This document shows, in pieces, positions 57,248 through 64,000 of a stretch of 64,000 nt of DNA. Under the pieces are notes generated by a model. The model did not search any database. It had not been told where the DNA came from and saw only the letters and a program-made list of their open reading frames with translations. The stretch comes from Halostreptopolyspora alba (GTDB lineage Bacteria > Actinomycetota > Actinomycetes > Streptosporangiales > Streptosporangiaceae). Positions within the stretch are counted from its first letter, which is position 1; the number at the start of each line of letters is the position of its first letter. Made by a program: the position numbers and the translations under genes. The stretch spans positions 79,308-143,307 of the forward strand of contig RJMB01000015.1 in assembly GCA_003725585.1 (NCBI GenBank), in the 5' to 3' direction.

Positions 57248-57681
57248 TGATGGACAACAGCAACGTTACGGGTGACCTGAACTGGCTGCTCGACGACCTG
57301 GTCGACCGGGTGGTCGGCGCGGAGCACGCCATTGTCCTGTCAGCCGATGGGCTCCTCATCGGTCGGTCGAGAGACCTGACAGCCGAGGACGGTGAGCACC
57401 TCTCCGCGGTCGCCTCCGCGTTCCAGAGCCTGGCACGCGGAACCGGACGGCAGTTCGGCGGGGGCGCCGTCCGCCAGACGGTGGTGGAGATGGAGCACGC
57501 TTACCTGTTCGTCACCGCGGCGGGTGCGGGAGCCTGCCTCGCTGTCCTCGCCAGCGAGAGCGCCGACGTGGGACTCGTGGCCTACGAGATGAACATCCGC
57601 ATCAAACGTGTCGGCCGGTTCCTCACCTCCGCCCCGCGGACGGAGGAGACGGCGGCGGCGGTCGGCGGCGCCGCGTCATGA
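57244..57681 (+). CDS. cvnB: Conservon roadblock/LC7-domain protein
   Basis: 145 residues; starts GTG 57244, ATG 57247 and ATG 57250 are in frame, and GGGAG favours the first. A single Roadblock/LC7 domain (LNWLLDDLVDRVVGAEHAIVLSADGLLIGRSRDL...EDGEHLSAVASAFQSLA, MEHAYLFVTAAGAGACLAVLA). Such proteins regulate small GTPases; here the partner is the GTPase two genes downstream. It overlaps both neighbouring genes by four bases. Confidence 0.92.
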   Translation: MMMDNSNVTGDLNWLLDDLVDRVVGAEHAIVLSADGLLIGRSRDLTAEDGEHLSAVASAFQSLARGTGRQFGGGAVRQTVVEMEHAYLFVTAAGAGACLAVLASESADVGLVAYEMNIRIKRVGRFLTSAPRTEETAAAVGGAAS

Positions 57682-58190
57682 AGCACTCCCGAGAACAGGG
57701 GCACGATGTGACGGAGCGTGGTGCCCGCTTGTGGAGTGCCCCCCAGCGAGACCCGTCCGTGCCGCAGGAGGTACGGAACCGGGATGCGGCGACACCCTCG
57801 GGTGGTGCGGCCACCCTCGCCGACCCGGAAGGCGCGGGGGCCTCCGACAGCGACTCGGGGCCACTGGTGCGCCCCTACGCCATGACGGGTGGCCGGACCC
57901 GTTCCCACGGCGACACGTTGGACATGATCACCATCGTTGTCGCGGCACGGCAGAACGAGGACTGGAGCGCCCTGGAACCCGAGCACGCCGACATCCTGCG
58001 ACTGTGCGGCGCCCCGATCTCCGTCGCGGAACTCTCCGCTCAGCTGGACATCCCCATGACCGTGGTCAAAGTGCTCCTGGGAGACCTCATCACCAACGGC
58101 GACGTGCGCGCCCGGGAGCCGATGCCCACGGCCGACCTTCCCGAGATGAACATACTTCAGGCGGTACTCGATGGCATCCGCAGACTCTGA
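57678..58190 (+). CDS. cvnC: Conservon DUF742 protein
   Basis: 170 residues. The DUF742 domain begins at about residue 60 with LVRPYAMTGGRTRS and includes LEPEHADILRLCGAPISVAELSAQLDIPMTVVKVLLGDL, a winged-helix-like stretch, ending with ILQAVLDGIRRL. The first 55 residues are variable and disordered. DUF742 proteins are fixed members of conservons, with no proven biochemical role. It overlaps cvnB by 4 and cvnD by 20 bases. Confidence 0.92.
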   Translation: MKHSREQGHDVTERGARLWSAPQRDPSVPQEVRNRDAATPSGGAATLADPEGAGASDSDSGPLVRPYAMTGGRTRSHGDTLDMITIVVAARQNEDWSALEPEHADILRLCGAPISVAELSAQLDIPMTVVKVLLGDLITNGDVRAREPMPTADLPEMNILQAVLDGIRRL

Positions 58191-58779
58191 CGACGGCGCC
58201 GGAACCGACATCCCCCTGGCGGTGAAGATCCTCGTCGCCGGCGGGTTCGGCGCAGGAAAGACGACCATGGTGGGCTCGGTTAGTGAGATCACCCCCCTCA
58301 ACACCGAGGAGTTCATGACCGAGGCGAGCATGGGCGTGGACGACCTCGACGGGGTCGAGGACAAGTCCACGACCACCGTCGCCCTGGACTTCGGCCGGAT
58401 CACCGCGAACGAGCAGGTGGTGCTCTACCTGTTCGGTACGCCCGGACAGGGACGGTTCTGGTTCATGTGGGACGAGCTCGCCGAGGGGGCGCTGGGGGCG
58501 GTGGTGCTCGCCGACACTCGCCGGCTGGAGACGTGCTTCCCCTCGGTGGACTTCTTCGAGCGGCGCAAGATCCCGTTCGTGGTCGCGGTCAACCGGTTCG
58601 ACGGCGACTGCCCCTACACAGTCGAGGAGGTCCGCCAGGCCATCGACGTCGCCGAGGAGGTGCCGGTCATCCTCGGCGACGCCCGCGACCGTCAGTCCAG
58701 CAAGCGGATCCTGCTGGCCCTGGTCGAACACGTGATGCGACTTCCCAGTCCCGCAATGTCGCGGGGAGCGCTAGGATGA
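58171..58779 (+). CDS. cvnD: Conservon small GTPase
   Basis: 202 residues from ATG 58171, inside the end of cvnC. P-loop GGFGAGKTTMVGS; a switch-like region around MGVDDLDGVEDKSTTTVALDFGRI; G3-like LYLFGTPGQGRFWFMWDEL; G4 as AVNRFDGD in place of NKxD. This is the ATP/GTP-binding protein of actinobacterial conservons. It is expected to cycle under control of CvnA-C at the membrane; downstream effectors are unknown. Confidence 0.93.
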   Translation: MASADSDDGAGTDIPLAVKILVAGGFGAGKTTMVGSVSEITPLNTEEFMTEASMGVDDLDGVEDKSTTTVALDFGRITANEQVVLYLFGTPGQGRFWFMWDELAEGALGAVVLADTRRLETCFPSVDFFERRKIPFVVAVNRFDGDCPYTVEEVRQAIDVAEEVPVILGDARDRQSSKRILLALVEHVMRLPSPAMSRGALG

Positions 58780-58878
58780 GTCCACAGCGTGAGATCACGG
58801 GCTGGCACAGGCGTGTGTTTCACAATCGGAACTGAACAATGGGCATGATCAAACCGACGAGTCGTTAGCATTTCGAGC

Positions 58879-59823
58879 GTGAATCCTGACAGTATGCAGA
58901 ATCCGGACAGACTTCCCCCTCGCGACCTTCCGCGACGTCGCTCTGGCCGGCATCGCAACCCACTGTCGTTCGACAGCTGGGTTGGCACGCCCACGCTCGT
59001 GCTCGCGGTTCCGGGCGCCGAACACGAAGGCGCCAGGGAGGAATCCGGGGACGCTGCCAACCCGATCGGTCCGCAGATGTGCGACCTCATCCGGTCCTAC
59101 CGGCCCGAGGTCACGATCAGGTACGGCTGCGCTGGGGGAGACGAACACCCACTGACCGACGCGCTTTCCGATCTCACCCCGGTCGAGGGGCGTCCTGTGG
59201 CGGGAGTGGTGGTGCCGATGGTCACCGCCCCGCATCCGCCTACGAGCCAGGCGATCTCCGAGGCGGTCAGCGCCACCCGCGCCGACGTTCGCGTGACGGA
59301 CGGGCTGGGTCCACACCCGATGCTCGCCGAGGTCCTGCACCTGCGGCTGGCCGAGGCGGGGTACGTGCGTGCCGACCGCATGCGTCTGATCAGCGTGGTG
59401 GCGCCCAACACGGAGATGACCGACGGCGTCATCGTTGGTGCCGCGGGCGGCGATGAGGCGGTGAACGCGGCCGGGGTCACCGCCGTGCTGCTCGCCGCGC
59501 GGCTCGGAATCACGGTGCTGCCGGCCGACCTGGAGAACGAGGCATCCCTTGAGAGCGTCATGGGACAGCTGCGCCAGGCGGGGTGCGCCCAGCCGGTGAT
59601 CGCGCCGAGCGTGCTCGGGCCCGAGTTCCCCACGGAACGGCTGGCCGCGCTCGCGGAGCGGTTCGGTGCCCGCGCGTGCGCACCCCTGGGCGCGGGGAGC
59701 ACCCTGGCGAAGATCGCTGCGCTGCGCTACGCCGAGGTGTTGAACTCGCTGGGCATCGAGGAACCTCCCACGGTCGAGGACATGCCGGCTCCCACCGGTT
59801 CGCGGCACCGTCCGGACAGCTGA
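58879..59823 (+). CDS. Sirohydrochlorin chelatase (CbiX)-like protein with altered active site
   Basis: 314 residues from GTG 58879 (ATG 58894 also possible); a TAGCAT hexamer ends 7 bases before the GTG, so the mRNA may be leaderless. The fold resembles CbiX/SirB: a central VVVPMVTAPHPPTSQAI and RVTDGLGPHPMLAEVLHLRLAEAG, the latter very typical of actinobacterial CbiX-like proteins. The N-terminal metal-binding HGS motif is replaced by LAVPGAEHE, so chelatase activity is doubtful. No cobalamin or siroheme genes are near. Probable family member; function unknown. Confidence 0.65.
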   Translation: MNPDSMQNPDRLPPRDLPRRRSGRHRNPLSFDSWVGTPTLVLAVPGAEHEGAREESGDAANPIGPQMCDLIRSYRPEVTIRYGCAGGDEHPLTDALSDLTPVEGRPVAGVVVPMVTAPHPPTSQAISEAVSATRADVRVTDGLGPHPMLAEVLHLRLAEAGYVRADRMRLISVVAPNTEMTDGVIVGAAGGDEAVNAAGVTAVLLAARLGITVLPADLENEASLESVMGQLRQAGCAQPVIAPSVLGPEFPTERLAALAERFGARACAPLGAGSTLAKIAALRYAEVLNSLGIEEPPTVEDMPAPTGSRHRPDS

Positions 59824-60000
59824 TCACCTCCCGCGCGCGTGGCCGGGCCGGGGCCGGTCGCGAAGCCGGGGCCGGGCGGTGACAACCGGATCCGCACCGG
59901 TCACGGCCCGACTACGGGCGCCGGGACTGGTGTGCCGGACGCGGTCCCCGGAGAGCGTTTCCGGGAGACCCGGCTCACACCGGCGGAACGGTGCCCTGCT

Positions 60001-61227
60001 ATGTTGCTGCTCGTGAGCATTGAGCGGATTGGCATTGTCGGTGGGGGGATCGTCGGGCTCGCCCTGGCGCGTTGGATCACGGAGAACCGTCCCGGTGCCC
60101 GGGTCACCGTGCTGGAGAAGGAGGACCGGGTCGCCGCCCACCAGACGGGACACAACAGTGGTGTCGTGCACGCCGGGCTGTACTACCGGCCCGGTTCGCT
60201 CAAGGCGACGCTGTGCCGACGCGGTGTGGGCCTGCTGCGGGACTACTGCGCGGAGCGTGGCCTCCCCTACGAGGAGCTCGGGAAGGTCCTGGTGGCCAAC
60301 GACTCCGACGACTCCGCGCGGCTGGACGACATCGAGGAGAAGGCGAAAGCGAACGGTGTGCCCGGAGTGCGCCGGCTCGGCCCGGAAGGGCTGCGTGAGC
60401 TGGAACCGTATGTTGTGGGGGTTGACGGGCTGCACTCTCCCCACACCGCTGTCACCGATTTCGTGGCGGTCGCCGAGTCCCTCGCCGACGATGTGCGGCG
60501 GGCCGGTGGCCGGGTCCGGCTCAGTACCCCGGTCATCGCCATGCGCCAGGACGCCGGGGCCGCCGAGGTCCTGACCGGCGACCCGCGGGGAGAGCGGGTG
60601 AAGCGGCGGTTCGACACCCTGATCGTCTGCGGCGGGCTGCACGGCGACCGGCTGGCCCGCATGGCGGGGGCACCGCGGGACCCGCGCATCGTCGCCTTCC
60701 GGGGGCAGTACCACGAGCTGGTCCCCGAACGTCGCCACCTCGTGAACGGGTTGGTCTACCCCGTTCCCGACCCGCGTTACCCGTTCTTGGGGGTACACCT
60801 CACGCGGCACGTCCACGGTGAGGTCATGGCCGGACCCAACGCCATCCTCGCCACGGCACGCGAAGGGTACCGCGGTACCGACGTGCGGCGCCGGGACCTG
60901 GCCGACACGCTGTCCTGGCCGGGCTTCTGGAGGCTCGCACGGCAACACTGGACGGTGGGAGCCCGCGAGATGGCGGTCTCGGCCTCGCGAGCCGTGTTCG
61001 CGCACGAGGCCCGCAAGCTCATACCTGAGATCACGGCGGCCGATCTGCACGCCGCGCCCGCGGGCGTGCGTGCCCAGGCGTTGACCAGAAAGGGTGAACT
61101 CCTCGACGACTTCGCCGTCGACACCCAGGACCGGGTGGTGTGTGTTCGCAACGCTCCGTCCCCGGCGGCCACCTCGGCCCTGGCCATCGCCGAGTACCTC
61201 GGGGAGAAGGTGCTGCCCACACGCTGA
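60001..61227 (+). CDS. lhgO: L-2-hydroxyglutarate oxidase
   Basis: 408 residues from ATG 60001 (GTG 60013 possible). FAD motif RIGIVGGGIVGLALARWI, then LEKEDRVAAHQTGHNSGVVHAGLYYRPGSLKA, which is diagnostic of the LhgO/L2HGDH family, and AFRGQYHELVPE further on. The C-terminal FVRNAPSPAATSALAIAEYL-type end is present (VRNAPSPAATSALAIAEYL). It oxidises L-2-hydroxyglutarate, a side product of central metabolism, to 2-oxoglutarate and probably passes electrons to the membrane quinone pool. It converges on the lipoprotein gene, with stops only 9 bases apart. Confidence 0.92.
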   Translation: MLLLVSIERIGIVGGGIVGLALARWITENRPGARVTVLEKEDRVAAHQTGHNSGVVHAGLYYRPGSLKATLCRRGVGLLRDYCAERGLPYEELGKVLVANDSDDSARLDDIEEKAKANGVPGVRRLGPEGLRELEPYVVGVDGLHSPHTAVTDFVAVAESLADDVRRAGGRVRLSTPVIAMRQDAGAAEVLTGDPRGERVKRRFDTLIVCGGLHGDRLARMAGAPRDPRIVAFRGQYHELVPERRHLVNGLVYPVPDPRYPFLGVHLTRHVHGEVMAGPNAILATAREGYRGTDVRRRDLADTLSWPGFWRLARQHWTVGAREMAVSASRAVFAHEARKLIPEITAADLHAAPAGVRAQALTRKGELLDDFAVDTQDRVVCVRNAPSPAATSALAIAEYLGEKVLPTR

Positions 61228-61235
61228 GGGTGGGC

Positions 61236-61877
61236 TCAGCAGGCGGAGTCGAGCAGTTCCGCGAGCGCCCGTTCCTCGTCGGCGTCGATGGTGAGGCTCC
61301 ACTCGTGCTTCACGCTGATCCAGCTCTTGGCGTAGTCACAGTGGATCTCGGTCTCGGACGGCATCCACTCGGCCGGGTCCCGATCGCCCTTGGAGCTGTT
61401 ACTGGCCGGGCTCACCGCCCACAGCTGCGGGGTTTCGAGGTCGTTGGCGAACTCCTCGCGCTGACTGGTGGACCACTCGCTGGCGCCGGAGTCCCACGCC
61501 TCCTTCAACGCGACGAAGTGGTCGATGCTGACCTCAGATGGATCGTCGGTGACCTCACCGTCGAACGGGCTGGTCCAGGTGCCCGAGGTGGGGTAACAGT
61601 CGTCGCCGACCTGGACGCCCTCGCCGTCGCGCTGCAGTACCAGCTCGCGGGAGGTGCAGTTGTCCTCGGCCACCGACCAGTGGGGGAAGAGGTCGCGGCT
61701 GTATCCGGGAACGTCCTCGGCGGAGCGCACGGTGAGCTCGTCGAGCTGTGATCTGGCCTTCTCGAGGCCCGGTGCGGGGGGAGGGTCCGCCTCGGCCGGG
61801 GACGCGCACCCCAGGAGCAGGGCGAGCGTCGCGATCCCGGCCAACGGTGCTGTGACGCGGCGAAGGTGCGATGGCAT
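61236..61877 (-). CDS. Secreted HNH-nuclease-like lipoprotein (DUF1524/GmrSD C-terminal type)
   Basis: 213 residues from ATG 61877. A lipoprotein signal peptide ends in the lipobox LLGC with Cys24. The mature part has Cys pairs (EDNCTSRELV and GDDCYP), the nuclease core SIDHFVALKEAWDSGASEW with Asp119-His120, and NSSKGDRDPAEWMP, the Asn/Lys/Asp pattern of this HNH group. It would be anchored on the outer face of the membrane. A role in degrading external DNA for nutrient or defence is inference. The family is common in actinobacteria but its targets are little studied. Confidence 0.85.
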   Translation of the reverse strand: MPSHLRRVTAPLAGIATLALLLGCASPAEADPPPAPGLEKARSQLDELTVRSAEDVPGYSRDLFPHWSVAEDNCTSRELVLQRDGEGVQVGDDCYPTSGTWTSPFDGEVTDDPSEVSIDHFVALKEAWDSGASEWSTSQREEFANDLETPQLWAVSPASNSSKGDRDPAEWMPSETEIHCDYAKSWISVKHEWSLTIDADEERALAELLDSAC

Positions 61878-62045
61878 GCGGATCTCCAAGCGCGGCGGGT
61901 GCTGACAGGACTCCCCATGAGAGTCGCGCATTCCGGGGCGCGACGAAACACGTACCGGGTGAACAACCGGCGGTCGGAGTGGACGCGAATCCGGTCAGGG
62001 GAGTGCTGGCCTGGCCCGTCAGGGCGAGGGGGTGCCCGCGGTGAG

Positions 62046-62123
62046 CGCCGCGAGGTGTCGCGGCGGATACCGTGGAGGGGGTTTGAACTGTTGGGTGCGC
62101 CACCGCGAGTCCGAGCGTGGCGC
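62046..62123 (+). promoter_or_regulatory. Two stem-loops in the tyrS leader
   Basis: CGCCGCGA (62046-62053) pairs with TCGCGGCG (62058-62065) around a GGTG loop, and GCGCCAC (62097-62103) pairs with GTGGCGC (62117-62123). The second ends 25 bases before the tyrS GTG. They may be structural parts of the leader. I see no T-box specifier or antiterminator arrangement. Confidence 0.4.
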
Positions 62124-62148
62124 GACCTCTCGAGACGGAAAGATCACA

Positions 62149-63450
62149 GTGACCGACATCATCGACGAACTCCTATGGCGCGACCTTCTCGCGCAGTCCA
62201 CCGACCTTGACGAACTACGCAAGGCGCTCGCCGATGGCCCGGTCACCCTGTATTGCGGCTTTGATCCCACAGCGGGGAGCCTGCACGTCGGCCACCTGAC
62301 CCAGATCCTGACGCTGGCACGGTTCCAGCGTGCGGGCCACCGTCCCATCGCCCTGGTCGGCGGGGGAACCGGACTCGTCGGAGATCCGAAGGCCACGGCG
62401 GAGCGCGCGTTGAACCCGGCGGAGACCGTCGCGGAGTGGGGGAGGGTGCTGGGCCGCCAGCTCGCGCGTTTCCTGCGCTTCGCCCCCGAAGGGGAACGTC
62501 CCGGCCCCACCGACGCGGTCCTCGACGACAACGCCGAGTGGCTTGGTTCCATGAGCGCGATCGAGCTGCTGCGCGACGTCGGCAAGCACTTCAGCGTCAA
62601 CCAGATGCTGGCCCGAGAGACCGTACGCAACCGGCTTGAGGGTGACGGCATGAGCTACACGGAGTTCAGCTATGTGCTGCTGCAGGCGTACGACTTCGTG
62701 AAGCTGTACCGCCGGCATGGCTGCACGCTGCAGATCGGCGGTAGCGACCAGTGGGGGAACACGGTCGCCGGACTGGACCTGATCCGTCGGATGGACGGTA
62801 ACGAGCCGCACGGGCCGGCGCACTGCCTGACCACGAACCTGCTCACCAAGAGCGACGGCACCAAGTTCGGTAAGACGGAGACGGGAACGGTGTGGCTCGA
62901 CCCCGAGCTGACCACCCCGTACGCCTTCTACCAGTTCTGGTTCAACGCCGACGACAGCGATGTCATCCGTTTCCTCAAGGTCTTCAGTTTCCGTAGCCGT
63001 GAGGAGATCGAGGACCTGGAGCGGCAGACCGCCGAGCGTCCCGCCGCCCGTACCGCGCAACGGGCCTTGGCGGAGGAGATGACGACCCTGGTGCACGGCG
63101 AGGAGGAGTGCGCCAAGGTGGTCGCGGCCAGTCGCGCGTTGTTCGGGCAGGCGGATCTGACAGAGCTGGACGCCGGCACTCTCGGCGCCGCTCTGGCCGA
63201 GGTGCCGAGCACGGAACTGGAGGGCCGCGTTGCGGACCTGCCGCCACTGGTCGACCTTTTCGCGGCCACCGGCCTGGTCTCCAGCAAGTCCGCCGCGCGC
63301 CGGGCGATCCAGGAGGGTGGCGCCTACCTGAACAACACGAGGGTGACCGACGTCGACGCGCGGGTGTCCGCGGCCGACGTGCTCCACGACCGCTACCTCG
63401 TGCTGCGGCGGGGCAAGCGCAACGTGGGCGGTGTCCGCCTCCTCCACTGA
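62149..63450 (+). CDS. tyrS: Tyrosyl-tRNA synthetase
   Basis: 433-residue class I synthetase from GTG 62149. HIGH-type signature is LHVGHLTQIL after the tyrosine site YCGFDPTAGS; the KMSKS-type loop reads KFGKTE. YVLLQAYDFVKLYRRHGCTLQIGGSDQWGN is the tyrosine-recognition stretch. The C-terminal S4-like RNA-binding domain (LVSSKSAARRAIQEGGAYLNNTRV) is complete. A strong hairpin terminator follows. Confidence 0.97.
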   Translation: MTDIIDELLWRDLLAQSTDLDELRKALADGPVTLYCGFDPTAGSLHVGHLTQILTLARFQRAGHRPIALVGGGTGLVGDPKATAERALNPAETVAEWGRVLGRQLARFLRFAPEGERPGPTDAVLDDNAEWLGSMSAIELLRDVGKHFSVNQMLARETVRNRLEGDGMSYTEFSYVLLQAYDFVKLYRRHGCTLQIGGSDQWGNTVAGLDLIRRMDGNEPHGPAHCLTTNLLTKSDGTKFGKTETGTVWLDPELTTPYAFYQFWFNADDSDVIRFLKVFSFRSREEIEDLERQTAERPAARTAQRALAEEMTTLVHGEEECAKVVAASRALFGQADLTELDAGTLGAALAEVPSTELEGRVADLPPLVDLFAATGLVSSKSAARRAIQEGGAYLNNTRVTDVDARVSAADVLHDRYLVLRRGKRNVGGVRLLH

Positions 63451-63504
63451 ACTCCGTCGCCCGTGGCGACCGCGCCTGTGGGGAGTGGTCCCGCCCGGCA
63501 CGGT

Positions 63505-63539
63505 GAGCCCCGCCCCACACTCCGTGTCGGGCGGGGCTC
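63505..63539. terminator. Terminator hairpin after tyrS
   Basis: An 11-pair stem (63505-63515 with 63529-63539), topped after a C-C mismatch by four more pairs (ACAC/GTGT), 54 bases after the tyrS stop. A T-rich stretch follows near 63558. Confidence 0.7.
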
Positions 63540-63706
63540 GGATCGGTGTGCTGGATCGTGTTTAGGGCACGTGTGGCAGGGCAGATAGGTGACTGCGAGC
63601 GTGAGAGCGTGACCTAGCCCGTGGACACGGCGTCCACCCCACAGACCAGTCCCCCGGGGTGGTGCTGCGGGGACTGAGGGGCGCGGTCCGGCGAGGCGAC
63701 GCCGAT

Positions 63707-63735
63707 TTGACGCTCCTGACGCTGGAACCTAATGT
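63707..63735 (+). promoter_or_regulatory. Strong sigma70-type promoter near the right edge
   Basis: TTGACG (63707-63712) and TAATGT (63730-63735) with a 17-base spacer, the best consensus-like promoter I saw in the window. No gene with a ribosome-binding site follows within the remaining 265 bases, so the transcribed gene lies beyond the edge. Strong tandem promoters with long untranslated leaders are typical of rRNA operons. Confidence 0.65.
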
Positions 63736-63909
63736 AGTCAATCGGCGCGTTGAGTGCCTCCCCGCTCTTACGCGCGAACATTCCCGACGATTTCCGTTGC
63801 GGACGGTCGTCCGGATGGTGATCGGGAACCCTGTGGGTGCTCTCGTGAGAGTCTCGGGAAGTTGTCGGCCAGGGTCCATTCGGTCGCGGTGATCGCGGAT
63901 CGGAGATTC

Positions 63910-63918
63910 TGGTAAACT
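63910..63918 (+). promoter_or_regulatory. Second, extended -10 promoter element
   Basis: TGGTAAACT is an extended -10 (TGN-TAAACT) followed by a purine-rich GGGGAAACA. There is no convincing -35 at the usual distance. It resembles the TGCTAAACT in the infC leader and stable-RNA promoters of actinobacteria. Confidence 0.5.
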
Positions 63919-64000
63919 GGGGAAACACAACAAGAGATGCCGCTTCCTCTGAAGAGTGGGTGCCCGGGTGGGTGGCTGCTTGTGGGGGGTGGGTGGTTGT
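63919..64000. other. Edge region with G/T-rich repeats
   Basis: The last 80 bases contain no gene. After GGAAACACAACAAG comes a small CTTC/GAAG inverted repeat (about 63942-63954), then G-runs (GGGTGGGTGG, GGGGGGTGGGTGG) that continue to the edge and could form G-quadruplex structures. It is probably the leader of a gene outside the window. Confidence 0.4.

Noticed and set aside
62041..62148. T-box riboswitch upstream of tyrS
   Set aside because: Stem-loops are present but there is no T-box sequence, no specifier loop arrangement and no terminator/antiterminator pair.
63659..63892. 77-codon open frame near the right edge
   Set aside because: No ribosome-binding site or homology, and it is crossed by a strong promoter.

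Overview
The window is chromosomal DNA of a high-GC actinobacterium. Phosphatidylinositol/PIM lipid genes, pdxST, a Rel/RuvCAB block, a conservon-type operon and XRE/DUF397 genes together point to the Streptomyces-Nocardiopsis part of the phylum. Nocardiopsaceae is my best guess from gene order and gene style, but it is an inference, not a measurement. Nearly all genes are on the + strand. I recognise no tRNA, rRNA, CRISPR array, insertion sequence or prophage.

Layout. 1-3.9 kb: a DCC redox protein cut by the left edge, then phosphatidylinositol phosphate synthase, PIM acyltransferase, PimA and a LemA-like membrane protein. 4.2-9.8 kb: pdxS, pdxT, yebC, ruvC, ruvA, ruvB and yajC, with a LexA-type SOS box before ruvC. 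9.9-11.4 kb: an accessory island of lower apparent GC (XRE/DUF5753 regulator, DUF397 partner, a decayed second DUF397 copy and a divergent small gene) sits where secD-secF usually lie. 11.6-20 kb: apt, relA, a cupin, a DUF349 protein, a metallo-beta-lactamase-fold hydrolase and aspS. 20.4-26.7 kb: a PAS/GAF/PP2C phosphatase, rarA, a transmembrane Ser/Thr kinase and two small membrane proteins. 26.7-33 kb: alaS, ruvX, mltG and aroE. 33.4-41.3 kb: infC-rpmI-rplT, an SpoU-type rRNA methyltransferase, an orphan PAS histidine kinase and pheST. 41.6-45.3 kb: aminotransferase, MarR regulator and FAD oxidoreductase. 45.5-54.3 kb: a complete argCJBDFRGH cluster. 54.6-58.8 kb: a four-gene conservon (sensor kinase, roadblock, DUF742, GTPase). 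58.9-63.5 kb: a CbiX-like protein, L-2-hydroxyglutarate oxidase, a secreted HNH nuclease lipoprotein and tyrS. The last 0.5 kb carries strong promoter-like sequences reading out of the window.

How the genes fit together. Most of the window is housekeeping: membrane mannolipids, vitamin B6, recombination, stringent response, four aminoacyl-tRNA synthetases, ribosome assembly and arginine synthesis. Many genes overlap by ATGA or GTGA and are probably translationally coupled (pdxT-yebC, the DUF6167-like gene-alaS, ruvX-mltG, argB-argD-argF-argR, cvnA-B-C-D). Strong GC-rich hairpins close several operons. The less ordinary parts are the XRE/DUF397 island that replaces secDF, the structured leaders of infC and rpmI, the MarR-linked catabolic trio with a clear operator, and intergenic UUCG-hairpin repeats.
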